Positions 25,793 through 33,633 of a stretch of 64,000 nucleotides of DNA are shown in pieces (within the stretch, counting starts at the first letter, position 1; every line of letters begins with the position of its first letter). Location of the stretch: positions 229,552 through 293,551 of the forward strand of contig NZ_FOLD01000003.1 of the NCBI RefSeq assembly GCF_900112225.1. The letters are read 5' to 3'. The position numbers and the translations under genes are program-made. The DNA is from Massilia yuzhufengensis (GTDB lineage: Bacteria > Pseudomonadota > Gammaproteobacteria > Burkholderiales > Burkholderiaceae_D). The notes under the pieces are model-generated. The model did not search any database and was not told where the DNA came from. It saw nothing but the letters and a program-made list of their open reading frames with translations.

Positions 25793-25965
25793 GGTGGGCT
25801 CCTGATTAGTGTATTCGGTTTCGAGTGCGTCACTCGCTCTCACAAGTACAAGGCGACAGCTTTCACTCCGGCATTAAGTTCCGCAAGGAAATTATTTGAA
25901 ATGTTTTCCAGGGCCGTGAAACCTTGTCGGACTGTCCATGCGGCGCGCATGCGTACCGGCGTTTG

Positions 25966-28140
25966 TCAGGCCGGCGCCTGCGCCAGGTCCGCCAGCCGCA
26001 CCTGCAGGTCGGCCGCCGGCTGGCCGGCGCACCAGCGCCGCCACGCCAGCCGCAGGCCGTGCTCGAGGCCGGCTGCCGTCACGCCGGGGTAGCCCAGCAC
26101 CGAATTGACGAAGCGCTCGCGCATCGTGGCGCGCATCGCGGCCAGGGCGCCGGTGTTTTGCGACAGGAACACGCCCAGCTTCACGTACGTGTCTTCGTCC
26201 TCGGTAATGAAATCGCGCAGCCCCAGGTGAGCCAGGAAGGACACCGCGGCATGGCTCGGGTTGGTGGCGCCGACGGTGGCCAGCGTCGGTACGCCCATCC
26301 ACAGCGCGTGGCCGATGGTGGTCGAGCCGCTGTAGGGGAAGGGGCTGAGGCAGACATCGACCTCGTAGTGCTGCTTCAGGTAGCCGTGCACATTGGTGCG
26401 CTGGCGCAGCAGCAGGCGCTCGCGCGGCACGCCTTCCTGGGCGAACCAGTCGACCAGCACGTCGTCCACCCCCGGCTGCAGGCCGCCGAGCAGCATTTTC
26501 GCGTCCGGGACGGCATGCAGGAGCCTGGCCCACTGGGCGATCACTTCCCGGCTGAGCTTGCTCGCGCGGTGGAAGCTGCCGAAGGTCAGGTGGCCGTTGC
26601 GCGCTGCCGGGAGCTCGTTGACGGGCGGCGCGCCCGGGTCGGGCAGGAAGGGCGCCGCCAGCGGCAGGCGCAGCACCCGTTCGGTGTACTGGTCGTCGTA
26701 GCGCCCGGCCGGCAGCACGAACGGGTCGGACACGATGTAGTCCATCGTCCGCATCCCGGTGGTGCCGGCATAGCCGATCCAGGTAAGCTGCACCGGCGCC
26801 GGCTTGCGCATGAACAGCGGCAGCCGGTTCAGCGACGAGTGGCCGGACAGATCGACCAGGATGTCGATGCCGTCTTCGCGGATCATGCGCTCGGCGCTGG
26901 CGTCGTCGACCAGCGAGATCGAGCGCCAGCCCGTGGTGCAGGCGCGCAGGTGCGCGGTCATGGCGTCGTGGACGTTGTTGTTGTAATAGACATACAGCTC
27001 GACGCGCTCGTGCCCACGCAGCTCGTCGAAAACGGGCGTGACGAAGCGGGTCACGGCATGCTCGTACATGTCCGCCGAAACGAAGCCGACGCGGATCTTG
27101 CGCTCGGGATCGCGGTCGTTGGCGTGCGGCTGCTGCAGGGCCTGCAACTCCGGCTCCCAGCGCTGGCCGTAGGCGAAGTGCTCGCGGGTGAGTTCCCCGG
27201 CGTCCATGCAGTAGTGGCTCAGGATGAACAGCATCACGCTGTGGGCCGCCGGCGAGGGCGCCAGCTCGAGCGCCCGGCGCGCCAGCCGCAGCGCCTCTTC
27301 CCACTCGCCCAAGCCGAAGCTCAGGCCGACGATGGCGTGCAGCACCTCCACGTTGTCCGGCTCCAGCGCGAGCGCGCCCTGCAGCAGGGTGGCCGCTTCC
27401 GGCAGCTGGCCGTCCGAGCGCAGGGTATTGGCCAGGTCGACCACCAGGTCGATGCGGTCGGGGGCCAGCGCGACGGCGCGCCGGAAGCCTTCGACGGCTT
27501 GCGCGAAACGCTTCAGGACGCGGTGCGACTGGGCCAGGCGGATGACCGAAGCCAGGTTGTCGGGGCGTTGCTCCAGCACGGCGCCCAGGCAGGCCGCGGC
27601 TTCTTCATGGCGGTGCAGCTGGTACAACTGGTTGCCCAGATCGGCGCGGGCGTCGAAATTGTCCGGCTCGAGCGCGAGCACCTGCTGCAGGACAAGGACG
27701 GTCTCTTCCATGTTCTTGTCCTTGTGCAGCACGGCGGCAAGGCTGAGCAGGCAGCCGGTGTTGCCCGGCGCCAGCGCTACCGCGCGGCGCGCGGCCGGCT
27801 CGGCTTCGTCCGTCCGGCCAAGGCGCAGCAGCGCATCGGCCAGGCCCTGGTGCAGGTCGGCATCGTCCTGGAAGCGCAGTGCGCTGCGGTAGGCGCCGGC
27901 CGCGTCCTCGAAGCGCTCCAGTTCGAACAGGGCCGCGGCCAGCACGGCGTGGATGCCGCGCGCCTTCGGGTTCAGTTCGAGCGCGCGGCGCAGGCTGGCG
28001 ACGCCGTCTTCCAGGCGGCGCGCTTTGAGCAGCGACAACCCGAGCAGGGCGTGGGCATTGGCGTCGCGCGGGTTGCGCTGCACCGCAAGGCGGTGCTGGG
28101 CGAGCGGGTCGGGGGCGGCCGGGCGGGCAGGTTGGGTCAT
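25966..28140 (-). CDS. TPR/GT41-type O-glycosyltransferase, probable flagellin glycosyltransferase
   Basis: This 724-residue protein has N-terminal tetratricopeptide repeats (about residues 5-300, for example HALLGLSLLKARRLEDGVAS) followed by a catalytic region like O-GlcNAc transferase/SPINDLY (about 325-700: KIRVGFVSADMYEHAVTRFV, VQLTWIGYAGTTGMRTMDY, CLSPFPYSGSTTIGHALWMG, PSHAAVSFLAHLG). Such enzymes attach sugars from nucleotide donors to Ser or Thr. It lies 173 bases upstream of flagellin on the same strand. It is the only glycosyltransferase near the sugar cassette and so the best candidate for putting that sugar on flagellin. Confidence 0.87.
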   Translation of the reverse strand: MTQPARPAAPDPLAQHRLAVQRNPRDANAHALLGLSLLKARRLEDGVASLRRALELNPKARGIHAVLAAALFELERFEDAAGAYRSALRFQDDADLHQGLADALLRLGRTDEAEPAARRAVALAPGNTGCLLSLAAVLHKDKNMEETVLVLQQVLALEPDNFDARADLGNQLYQLHRHEEAAACLGAVLEQRPDNLASVIRLAQSHRVLKRFAQAVEGFRRAVALAPDRIDLVVDLANTLRSDGQLPEAATLLQGALALEPDNVEVLHAIVGLSFGLGEWEEALRLARRALELAPSPAAHSVMLFILSHYCMDAGELTREHFAYGQRWEPELQALQQPHANDRDPERKIRVGFVSADMYEHAVTRFVTPVFDELRGHERVELYVYYNNNVHDAMTAHLRACTTGWRSISLVDDASAERMIREDGIDILVDLSGHSSLNRLPLFMRKPAPVQLTWIGYAGTTGMRTMDYIVSDPFVLPAGRYDDQYTERVLRLPLAAPFLPDPGAPPVNELPAARNGHLTFGSFHRASKLSREVIAQWARLLHAVPDAKMLLGGLQPGVDDVLVDWFAQEGVPRERLLLRQRTNVHGYLKQHYEVDVCLSPFPYSGSTTIGHALWMGVPTLATVGATNPSHAAVSFLAHLGLRDFITEDEDTYVKLGVFLSQNTGALAAMRATMRERFVNSVLGYPGVTAAGLEHGLRLAWRRWCAGQPAADLQVRLADLAQAPA

Positions 28141-28167
28141 GGTGCTGGATCGGTTTCTGTGCGGAAA

Positions 28168-28778
28168 TTATTCGCGATTGTAAATCGGGTGGCCTTTCCG
28201 CGTACTGAGAATGTTGCGCCGACCTCGAGAAAATTTGCACAGCTTGGCAAATGCCTTGCCCGACACAGCCGCCCGCGCTAGCGGATGCTGCGGATCCGTG
28301 AAAAAGAAGATCGCCGCCACCGCGCGCCCGCTCGGGTCGAGGCGGGCCACCAGGCCGAACAGGAAGGTGTGCACGAACAGCATGGGCGCGGTCAGGATCG
28401 CCACCACGGGCGCGTACACCTCGAGCCGCGCGACCTGGGTCACCAGCAGCACCAGCACCATGTGCAGGCCGGAAACGCCACCAGCGCCAGCACGGCCGCC
28501 GGTCCCATCACGCCGGCGAACACGTACCACAAGGCGGTACCGCCGGCCTGGCCGATGATGGCCGGTCCGCTCCCGAGCACCACGATGCCGAATACCGCCA
28601 CCGCCACGCCTGTATAGGCGAACATGCGGTGCGGATTGTCGCTGCGGCCGATGATGCCGTCGACCATCGTCAGCGCCAGCAGCGCCGCGTAGTCGCCGCC
28701 AGCCACCGTGGCCAGTGCGACAAAGGCCAGCGCCGCCACCGTGTAGCCCACCACGTTGACCGTGCCGGTGCTCGACAT
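28168..28778 (-). pseudogene. Frameshifted membrane transporter remnant (probably MFS)
   Basis: Two adjoining frames on the minus strand encode hydrophobic helices. The upstream frame runs from 28778 to about 28470 (VNVVGYTVAALAFVALATVA, then TALWYVFAGVMGPAAVLAL). The downstream frame continues from there (HMVLVLLVTQVARLEVYAPV, TAPMLFVHTFLFGLVARLDP). The switch near 28470 breaks the gene. The phrase ARLDPSGRAVAA is common in major-facilitator proteins; only about 200 residues remain of a usual 400, so the gene is also truncated. It abuts the truncated maiA. Confidence 0.55.
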
Positions 28779-28808
28779 CGTGCCGGCCTGAGGTGGTAAG
28801 CCGGCCGC

Positions 28809-29135
28809 CTAGTCGGCGTCCGGCTGCAGTTCCGGGCGCGCAGCGTCGAACGCCGGCAGGGCGGCGCAGCGCGCCTCGATCGCGGCGATGGTGGGATAGG
28901 CCGACAAGTCGCAGTCGAAGCGGCGCGCGTTGTACAGCTGCGGCACCAGGCAGCAGTCGGCCATGGTCGGCGTGTCGCCGTGGCAGAACAGGCTTGTCGC
29001 CGGGTTGCCGGCGAGCTGGCGCTCGAGGGCGGCCAGCCCGAGGCCGACCCAATGGCGGTACCAGGCGTTCTTCTGCTCCTGGCCGGCGCCCAGTTCCTTG
29101 CCGAGGTAGTGCAGCACGCGCAGGTTGTTGATCGT
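28809..29135 (-). pseudogene. maiA: Maleylacetoacetate isomerase, 5'-truncated
   Basis: The frame reads INNLRVLHYLGKELGAGQEQ and onward to a normal stop, matching the C-terminal helical half of zeta-class glutathione S-transferase/maleylacetoacetate isomerase, including NPATSLFCHGDTPTMADCCL. The N-terminal thioredoxin domain that binds glutathione is missing: similarity stops near 29135, where the tandem 69-bp repeats begin. An active enzyme is unlikely. In intact genomes this isomerase works in tyrosine and phenylalanine breakdown. Confidence 0.75.
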
Positions 29136-29143
29136 GGATCCGG

Positions 29144-29288
29144 GGATCCGGGGTCAGGTCTGACATTTAGACACGGCCTCAGCCATAAGTGCCTGCGGCC
29201 ACCCACCAGCAGGGATCCGGGGTCAGGTTTGACATTTAGACACGGCCTCAGCCATAAGTGCCTGCGGCCACCCACCAGCATGGATCCC
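29144..29288. repeat. Two tandem 69-bp repeats
   Basis: Copies at 29144-29212 and 29213-29281 differ at only one aligned base (C or T within GGTCAGG(T)YTGACATTT) and a third start, GGATCC, follows at 29282. Each copy holds a 24-base core (29151-29174 in copy one) whose reverse complement recurs with one change at 57251-57274. The array sits where maiA is cut off, so it may mark an insertion or recombination site. Confidence 0.9.
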
Positions 29289-29431
29289 GACACCTCTCGT
29301 CTGGACCCTCCAGCGAGGCGTTTGGCTGGCTGAAGCTTCTCCACCGCGCAGCACGCTCGCACATTCTGTTCTATCATGTCGCCCTTCGTTTCTTTCCGCG
29401 CTGCCCGGCCGCCGCGCAAGCATCCGCACCC

Positions 29432-30454
29432 ATGTCTCTCGAACTGTCTTCCACCGCGCCCGCAGTAACGCCATCGCGCCGCCTCTCCGTCGCCCCCATG
29501 ATGGATTGGACTGACCGCCACTGCCGCGTCTTCCACCGCGAAATCACGCGCCACACATGGCTCTATACCGAGATGGTCACCACCGGCGCCCTGGTCTACG
29601 GCGACGTCGAGCGCCACCTGCGCTACGACAAGGTGGAACACCCGGTCGCTCTGCAGCTGGGCGGCAGCGACCCCGTGGACTTGGCCAAGAGCGCCAAGCT
29701 GGGCCAGCAGTGGGGCTACGACGAAATCAACCTCAATTGCGGCTGCCCATCCGAGCGGGTGCAGAAGGGCGCGTTCGGCGCCTGCCTCATGAGCGAGCCC
29801 CAGCTGGTGGCCGATTGCGTCAAGGCGATGCGCGACGCGGTGTCGATCGACGTCACCGTCAAGCACCGCATCGGCATCGACTACAACGAGGAATACGGTT
29901 TCGTGCGCGATTTCGTCGGCACCATCGCGGACGCCGGCTGCACGACCTTCATCGTGCATGCCCGCAATGCCGTGCTCAAGGGCCTGTCGCCCAAGGAAAA
30001 CCGCGAAATCCCGCCGCTGCGCTACGAGATCGCCTACCAGCTCAAGCGCGAATTCCCGGCGCTCGAAATCCTGATCAACGGCGGCATCAAGACCGATGAC
30101 GAGATCGCCCTGCACCTGGAGCACGTGGACGGCGTCATGCTGGGCCGCGAGGCCTACCACAACCCCTGGGTGATGGCCGATTGGGACCGGCGCTTCTATG
30201 GCGACGCATCGGCGCCCGTGAAGACCCGCCAGCAGGTGCTGGAAGCCATGGTCCCCTACATTGCCGAGCAATTGCGCCAGTACGGCCAGCATGGCATGAA
30301 GCTCAACAGCGTCACACGCCACATGCTCGGCATCATGACCGGCCTGCCCGGCGCGCGCGCGTTCCGCCAGATGTTGTCCGACCCGAAAAAACTGGCGGGC
30401 GCCGACCCGGCCCTGCTGCTGGAAGCGGCAGCGCGCATGCCAGTCGCAGCCTAG
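29432..30454 (+). CDS. dusA: tRNA-dihydrouridine(20/20a) synthase DusA
   Basis: A 340-residue flavoenzyme that reduces uridine 20 and 20a in the tRNA D-loop with NADPH. I start at MSLELSSTAPAVTPSRRLSV; the frame opens further upstream into the 69-bp repeats without family similarity. Motifs are complete: VAPMMDWTDRHCR at the start, INLNCGCPSERVQKGAFGAC with the active-site cysteine, and LINGGIKTDDEI and GVMLGREAYHNPW in the FMN site. It is followed by a strong terminator. Confidence 0.96.
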   Translation: MSLELSSTAPAVTPSRRLSVAPMMDWTDRHCRVFHREITRHTWLYTEMVTTGALVYGDVERHLRYDKVEHPVALQLGGSDPVDLAKSAKLGQQWGYDEINLNCGCPSERVQKGAFGACLMSEPQLVADCVKAMRDAVSIDVTVKHRIGIDYNEEYGFVRDFVGTIADAGCTTFIVHARNAVLKGLSPKENREIPPLRYEIAYQLKREFPALEILINGGIKTDDEIALHLEHVDGVMLGREAYHNPWVMADWDRRFYGDASAPVKTRQQVLEAMVPYIAEQLRQYGQHGMKLNSVTRHMLGIMTGLPGARAFRQMLSDPKKLAGADPALLLEAAARMPVAA

Positions 30455-30476
30455 ACGAGTCGTCAGTTTTCTCTGC

Positions 30477-30503
30477 CAAAAGGCGCACTTCGGTGCGCCT
30501 TTT
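30477..30503 (+). terminator. Terminator after dusA
   Basis: AAAGGCGCAC and GTGCGCCTTT pair around a TTCG tetraloop, followed by a T-rich tail. It lies 23 bases after the dusA stop. The remaining stretch to 30801 contains no gene I can support; it should hold the promoter of the chemoreceptor gene, but I could not pick out convincing boxes. Confidence 0.88.
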
Positions 30504-30801
30504 GTGTTTCTTGTCGGCAAATAGATACAGTTTGTTGTTCAAAACATAGTACCAAGACGTGCAAAGCTTGCCCAATGGCAAGTCTAAAGAGATAATTTCT
30601 TCCGCTCCCCACACATTGAGTCACATCAATTCTGTTGTTGAGCTGAAACAGTTCGGGTGCTGCAGTCGATTTGTGACTTTCCGGGCAGAATTTTTGATTT
30701 ATCCTGTCGGAAATAAACGCATCCTGCATACGGTGCGTGATGCGTCGCACGGCGCCAGCGATCCGGGCGAATTCAATCAATAGATACAGGGAAGAACACG
30801 A

Positions 30802-32577
30802 ATGGCTTTTTTGAACAAGTTGAAGGTCGGTACCCGCCTCGCGCTCGGTTTTGCGCTGGTGCTGGTCCTGCTGGTCGCCGTCACGGTGGTGGGTATCCTG
30901 CGCATGTCGCAGATCCAGGACCGCCTTGACCAGGTGATTAGCGTGAGCAACGTGAGCACCGGCCTCGTGATCGACATGCGCAACAACGTCAGCGAACGCG
31001 TTGCCTCGCTGCGCGTCCTGACCCTGATGACCGACCCGGCCGACATGGAACCGGAAATGGTCAAGTTCAAGGAACAGACCCGCAAATACGACGAAGCCCA
31101 GAAGAAGCTGTCGGCGATCTTCGCCGCCCATGCGAGCGACAAGGAAAAGGCGCTGCTGGGCCAGATCAAGGAATTCGAAGGCGCAGCAATGCCGGCGATC
31201 CAGAAGGCGTCGGAACTGTACCTGGCCAATAACGCGATGGACGCCACCCGCGTCATGATCCGCGAAGTGCGTCCGGTGCAAAAGAAGTGGACGGAAGCAC
31301 TGGACCAGCTGGCCGCCCTGGAAGACAAGCAGAACGCCCAGAGCAAGACCGATGCGGAAGCCGAGTTCGTCAATGCCCGTAACTTCATGATCGTCCTGCT
31401 GCTGGTGGCAGTCGGGATGGGCATGGCGGCGGCCTGGGTGATCAGCCGCAGCCTGCGCAAGCAACTGGGTGGCGAGCCAGCCTACACCGCCAGCATCGCC
31501 AGCAGCATCGCCCATGGCGACCTGTCGATCGCCATCGAGACCGATTCGTCGGACCGCGGCAGCCTGCTGGTTGAAATGAAAGAAATGCGCAACAGCCTGG
31601 TCGGCATCGTTGACCAGGTGCGCCGCGGCACCGAGACCATCGGCACCGCCTCGCGTGAAATCGCGGCCGGCAACATCGACCTGTCCTCGCGTACCGAACT
31701 GCAGGCCAGCTCGCTGGAAAAGACCGCCTCGGCGATGGAAGAACTGACCTCGACCGTCAAGCAGAACGCCGACAATGCCCGTGAAGCCAACTCCCTCGCC
31801 GCAACCGCGTCGAACGTGGCGCTCAAGGGTGGCGAAGTGGTGTCGCAGGTGGTGGGCACGATGGGCGAGATCAACGCTTCGGCCAACAAGATCGCCGACA
31901 TCATCAGCGTGATCGACGGCATCGCGTTCCAGACCAACATCCTGGCGCTGAACGCCGCGGTGGAAGCAGCCCGTGCCGGTGAACAGGGCCGCGGCTTCGC
32001 GGTGGTGGCATCGGAAGTGCGTAACCTGGCCCAGCGTTCGGCTGCAGCGGCGAAAGAAATCAAGACCCTGATCGGCGATTCGGTCGAGAAGGTCGAGCGC
32101 GGCAGCAAGCTGGTCGGCCAGGCCGGCGTGACGATGGATGAAGTGGTGGCGAGCGTGAAGCGCGTGACCGACATCATGAGCGAAATCGCCAACGCCAGCG
32201 CCGAGCAGAGCGCCGGGATCGAACAGGTCAATCTGTCGATCATCGAGATGGACAGCATGACCCAGCAGAATGCCGCGCTGGTCGAAGAGGCCGCTGCCGC
32301 AGCGCAGAGCCTGCAAGACCAGGCAAGTGAATTGACCCGCGTCGTCAGCATCTTCAAGCTGACCGAGGGTGAGCAACAGGCCGACGCCCCGGCGCCGGTC
32401 GCAGCAACCAGCACCGCCGTCGTGGTGCGCCCGGCAGCACCGAAGCGCCCGGCACCGGCCCTCAAAAAGCCGGTCGTAAAGAAGCCAGCCGCAGCGGCAT
32501 CGCACGATGCACCTGCCGCGCCGGCCAAGCCAAAGAAAGCAGCCACCGCCGGTAACGACGAGTGGGAAGAATTCTAA
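30802..32577 (+). CDS. Methyl-accepting chemotaxis protein
   Basis: A 591-residue Tsr/Tar-type receptor. Order: first membrane helix (about residues 10-32), a periplasmic four-helix-bundle sensor (about 35-190), second membrane helix (about 193-213), HAMP, then the signalling domain with the tip motif IAFQTNILALNAAVEAARAGEQGRGFAVVA. After an alanine/proline/lysine-rich linker it ends DEWEEF, a CheR/CheB-docking pentapeptide of NWETF type. GGGAAG-like Shine-Dalgarno bases precede the start. The ligand is not evident. Confidence 0.95.
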   Translation: MAFLNKLKVGTRLALGFALVLVLLVAVTVVGILRMSQIQDRLDQVISVSNVSTGLVIDMRNNVSERVASLRVLTLMTDPADMEPEMVKFKEQTRKYDEAQKKLSAIFAAHASDKEKALLGQIKEFEGAAMPAIQKASELYLANNAMDATRVMIREVRPVQKKWTEALDQLAALEDKQNAQSKTDAEAEFVNARNFMIVLLLVAVGMGMAAAWVISRSLRKQLGGEPAYTASIASSIAHGDLSIAIETDSSDRGSLLVEMKEMRNSLVGIVDQVRRGTETIGTASREIAAGNIDLSSRTELQASSLEKTASAMEELTSTVKQNADNAREANSLAATASNVALKGGEVVSQVVGTMGEINASANKIADIISVIDGIAFQTNILALNAAVEAARAGEQGRGFAVVASEVRNLAQRSAAAAKEIKTLIGDSVEKVERGSKLVGQAGVTMDEVVASVKRVTDIMSEIANASAEQSAGIEQVNLSIIEMDSMTQQNAALVEEAAAAAQSLQDQASELTRVVSIFKLTEGEQQADAPAPVAATSTAVVVRPAAPKRPAPALKKPVVKKPAAAASHDAPAAPAKPKKAATAGNDEWEEF

Positions 32578-32653
32578 GAGAGAGAAAGTGCCGGCCTCCG
32601 GGCTGGCAGCAGTAGAGACTGCCAACTTAAACAAAACCTTGATGGGGAAACCA

Positions 32654-32998
32654 ATGAAAAACCTGACCATGAAACTGATCGCAGCAATGACCCTCGCCAC
32701 CGCAGCCGGCGCCACCTTCGCAGCCGAAGTGCCGGCTTCGTTCGACCCGAAGAAGTGCTCGGTCGAATACCCGAAGGCATCGCTGATGAACGAAGAGCAG
32801 GGCACCACCTCGGCATCGTTCCTGGTCAGCGCTGACGGTACCGTCGCTGAATCGAAGCTGGAAAAGTCGAGCGGCTTCAAGAACCTGGACAAGGCAGCTC
32901 TCAAAGGCCTGTCGTCGTGCAAGTTCAAGCCGGGCACCAAGGATGGCGCACCAGCGGCTACCTGGACCAAGGTCGACTACGCGTGGAAACTGGACTAA
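32654..32998 (+). CDS. Secreted TonB C-terminal-like protein
   Basis: A 114-residue protein with a clear signal peptide (cleaved after about residue 23, TFAAEVP) and then a TonB-C-like fold: FLVSADGTVAESKLEKSSGF matches the conserved V-x-x-x-G-x-V-x-x motif of TonB C-termini. It lacks the membrane anchor and proline-rich spanning part of true TonB, so it cannot energise transport by itself. It lies 76 bases after the chemoreceptor and may share its transcript. A periplasmic binding or modulating role is possible; function unknown. Confidence 0.75.
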   Translation: MKNLTMKLIAAMTLATAAGATFAAEVPASFDPKKCSVEYPKASLMNEEQGTTSASFLVSADGTVAESKLEKSSGFKNLDKAALKGLSSCKFKPGTKDGAPAATWTKVDYAWKLD

Positions 32999-33024
32999 TC
33001 CGGTTTTTCCTGCAGTAAAGAAAA

Positions 33025-33052
33025 GCAGCCGGCCTACGCCGGCTGTTTTTTT
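33025..33052 (+). terminator. Terminator after the TonB-like gene
   Basis: GCAGCCGGC and GCCGGCTG pair around a short CTAC loop, followed by seven T. Located 27 bases after the stop codon. Confidence 0.88.
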
Positions 33053-33171
33053 CATGGTGACGTTACATTTTCATCACAGCATGTATCGATTGTAAGAAGT
33101 TCTTTCAATTCAATCGTGCGCGGATGGGCTTGGCTATAGTGGTTTCAACACAACCAAGAAGGAGAATCACC

Positions 33172-33579
33172 ATGAAAAGCATTCTCGCCGCTACCGCCGC
33201 AGTCCTGATCAGCACCGCCGCCTTCGCACCGGCCCAGGTCCAGGCTCAGGGCCGTACTGAAGTGATCGTGGTGCACAAGGCGCCGCCGGCCCCGCGCCGC
33301 GAAGCCATCCCGGCCGCACGCCGCGGCTACGAGTGGGTGCCTGGCCACTGGGTCTGGAACGGCCGCCGCTACACCTGGGAACGTGGCCACCACGAGCGTG
33401 TGCGTGCCGGCTACGTCTACCAGCAGCCAGTATGGCGCCAGGACCGTAATGGCTGGTACTTCGAGCGCGGCGGCTGGCAGCGCGGCGACCGTGCCGACCG
33501 TGTGGTGCGTCGCGACCGTGACGGCGACGGCGTCCCGAACCGCCACGATGCCCGTCCGAACAATCCGAACCGCTATTAA
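33172..33579 (+). CDS. Secreted YXWxxGxW-repeat protein
   Basis: A 135-residue protein started at [15 protein letters not shown] with AAGGAG upstream. A signal peptide ends near AQVQAQG. The mature part is rich in Arg, Trp and Tyr with repeats [20 protein letters not shown] and a tail [21 protein letters not shown], the calcium-binding-like thrombospondin type 3 pattern. Proteins with YxWxxGxW repeats are common secreted or outer-membrane-associated proteins in Burkholderiales; their job is unknown. Confidence 0.8.
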   Translation: MKSILAATAAVLISTAAFAPAQVQAQGRTEVIVVHKAPPAPRREAIPAARRGYEWVPGHWVWNGRRYTWERGHHERVRAGYVYQQPVWRQDRNGWYFERGGWQRGDRADRVVRRDRDGDGVPNRHDARPNNPNRY

Positions 33580-33601
33580 TCAAGGGTTCGCGGCTTGACC
33601 G

Positions 33602-33631
33602 AAACCGCCTGCTTTGCAGGCGGTTTTTTTT
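33602..33631 (+). terminator. Terminator, shared by convergent genes
   Basis: AACCGCCTG and CAGGCGGTT pair around CTTTG-like loop bases, followed by a run of eight T on the plus strand. It lies between the YXWxxGxW gene and the end of the diguanylate cyclase gene, which run toward each other. Confidence 0.85.
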
Positions 33632-33633
33632 CG

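Noticed and set aside
25793..25930. Sigma-28 promoter before flagellin
   Set aside because: A GCCG core is visible on the minus strand but no matching -35 at 11 bases; not strong enough to annotate.
25924..28281. 785-codon plus-strand frame across the glycosyltransferase
   Set aside because: Antisense to a clear TPR/GT41 gene; no start signal and no domain.
30463..32970. 835-codon open frame on the minus strand opposite the chemoreceptor
   Set aside because: It is antisense to a well-supported chemoreceptor and TonB-like gene, has histidine/leucine/arginine-rich shadow composition, and no domain.
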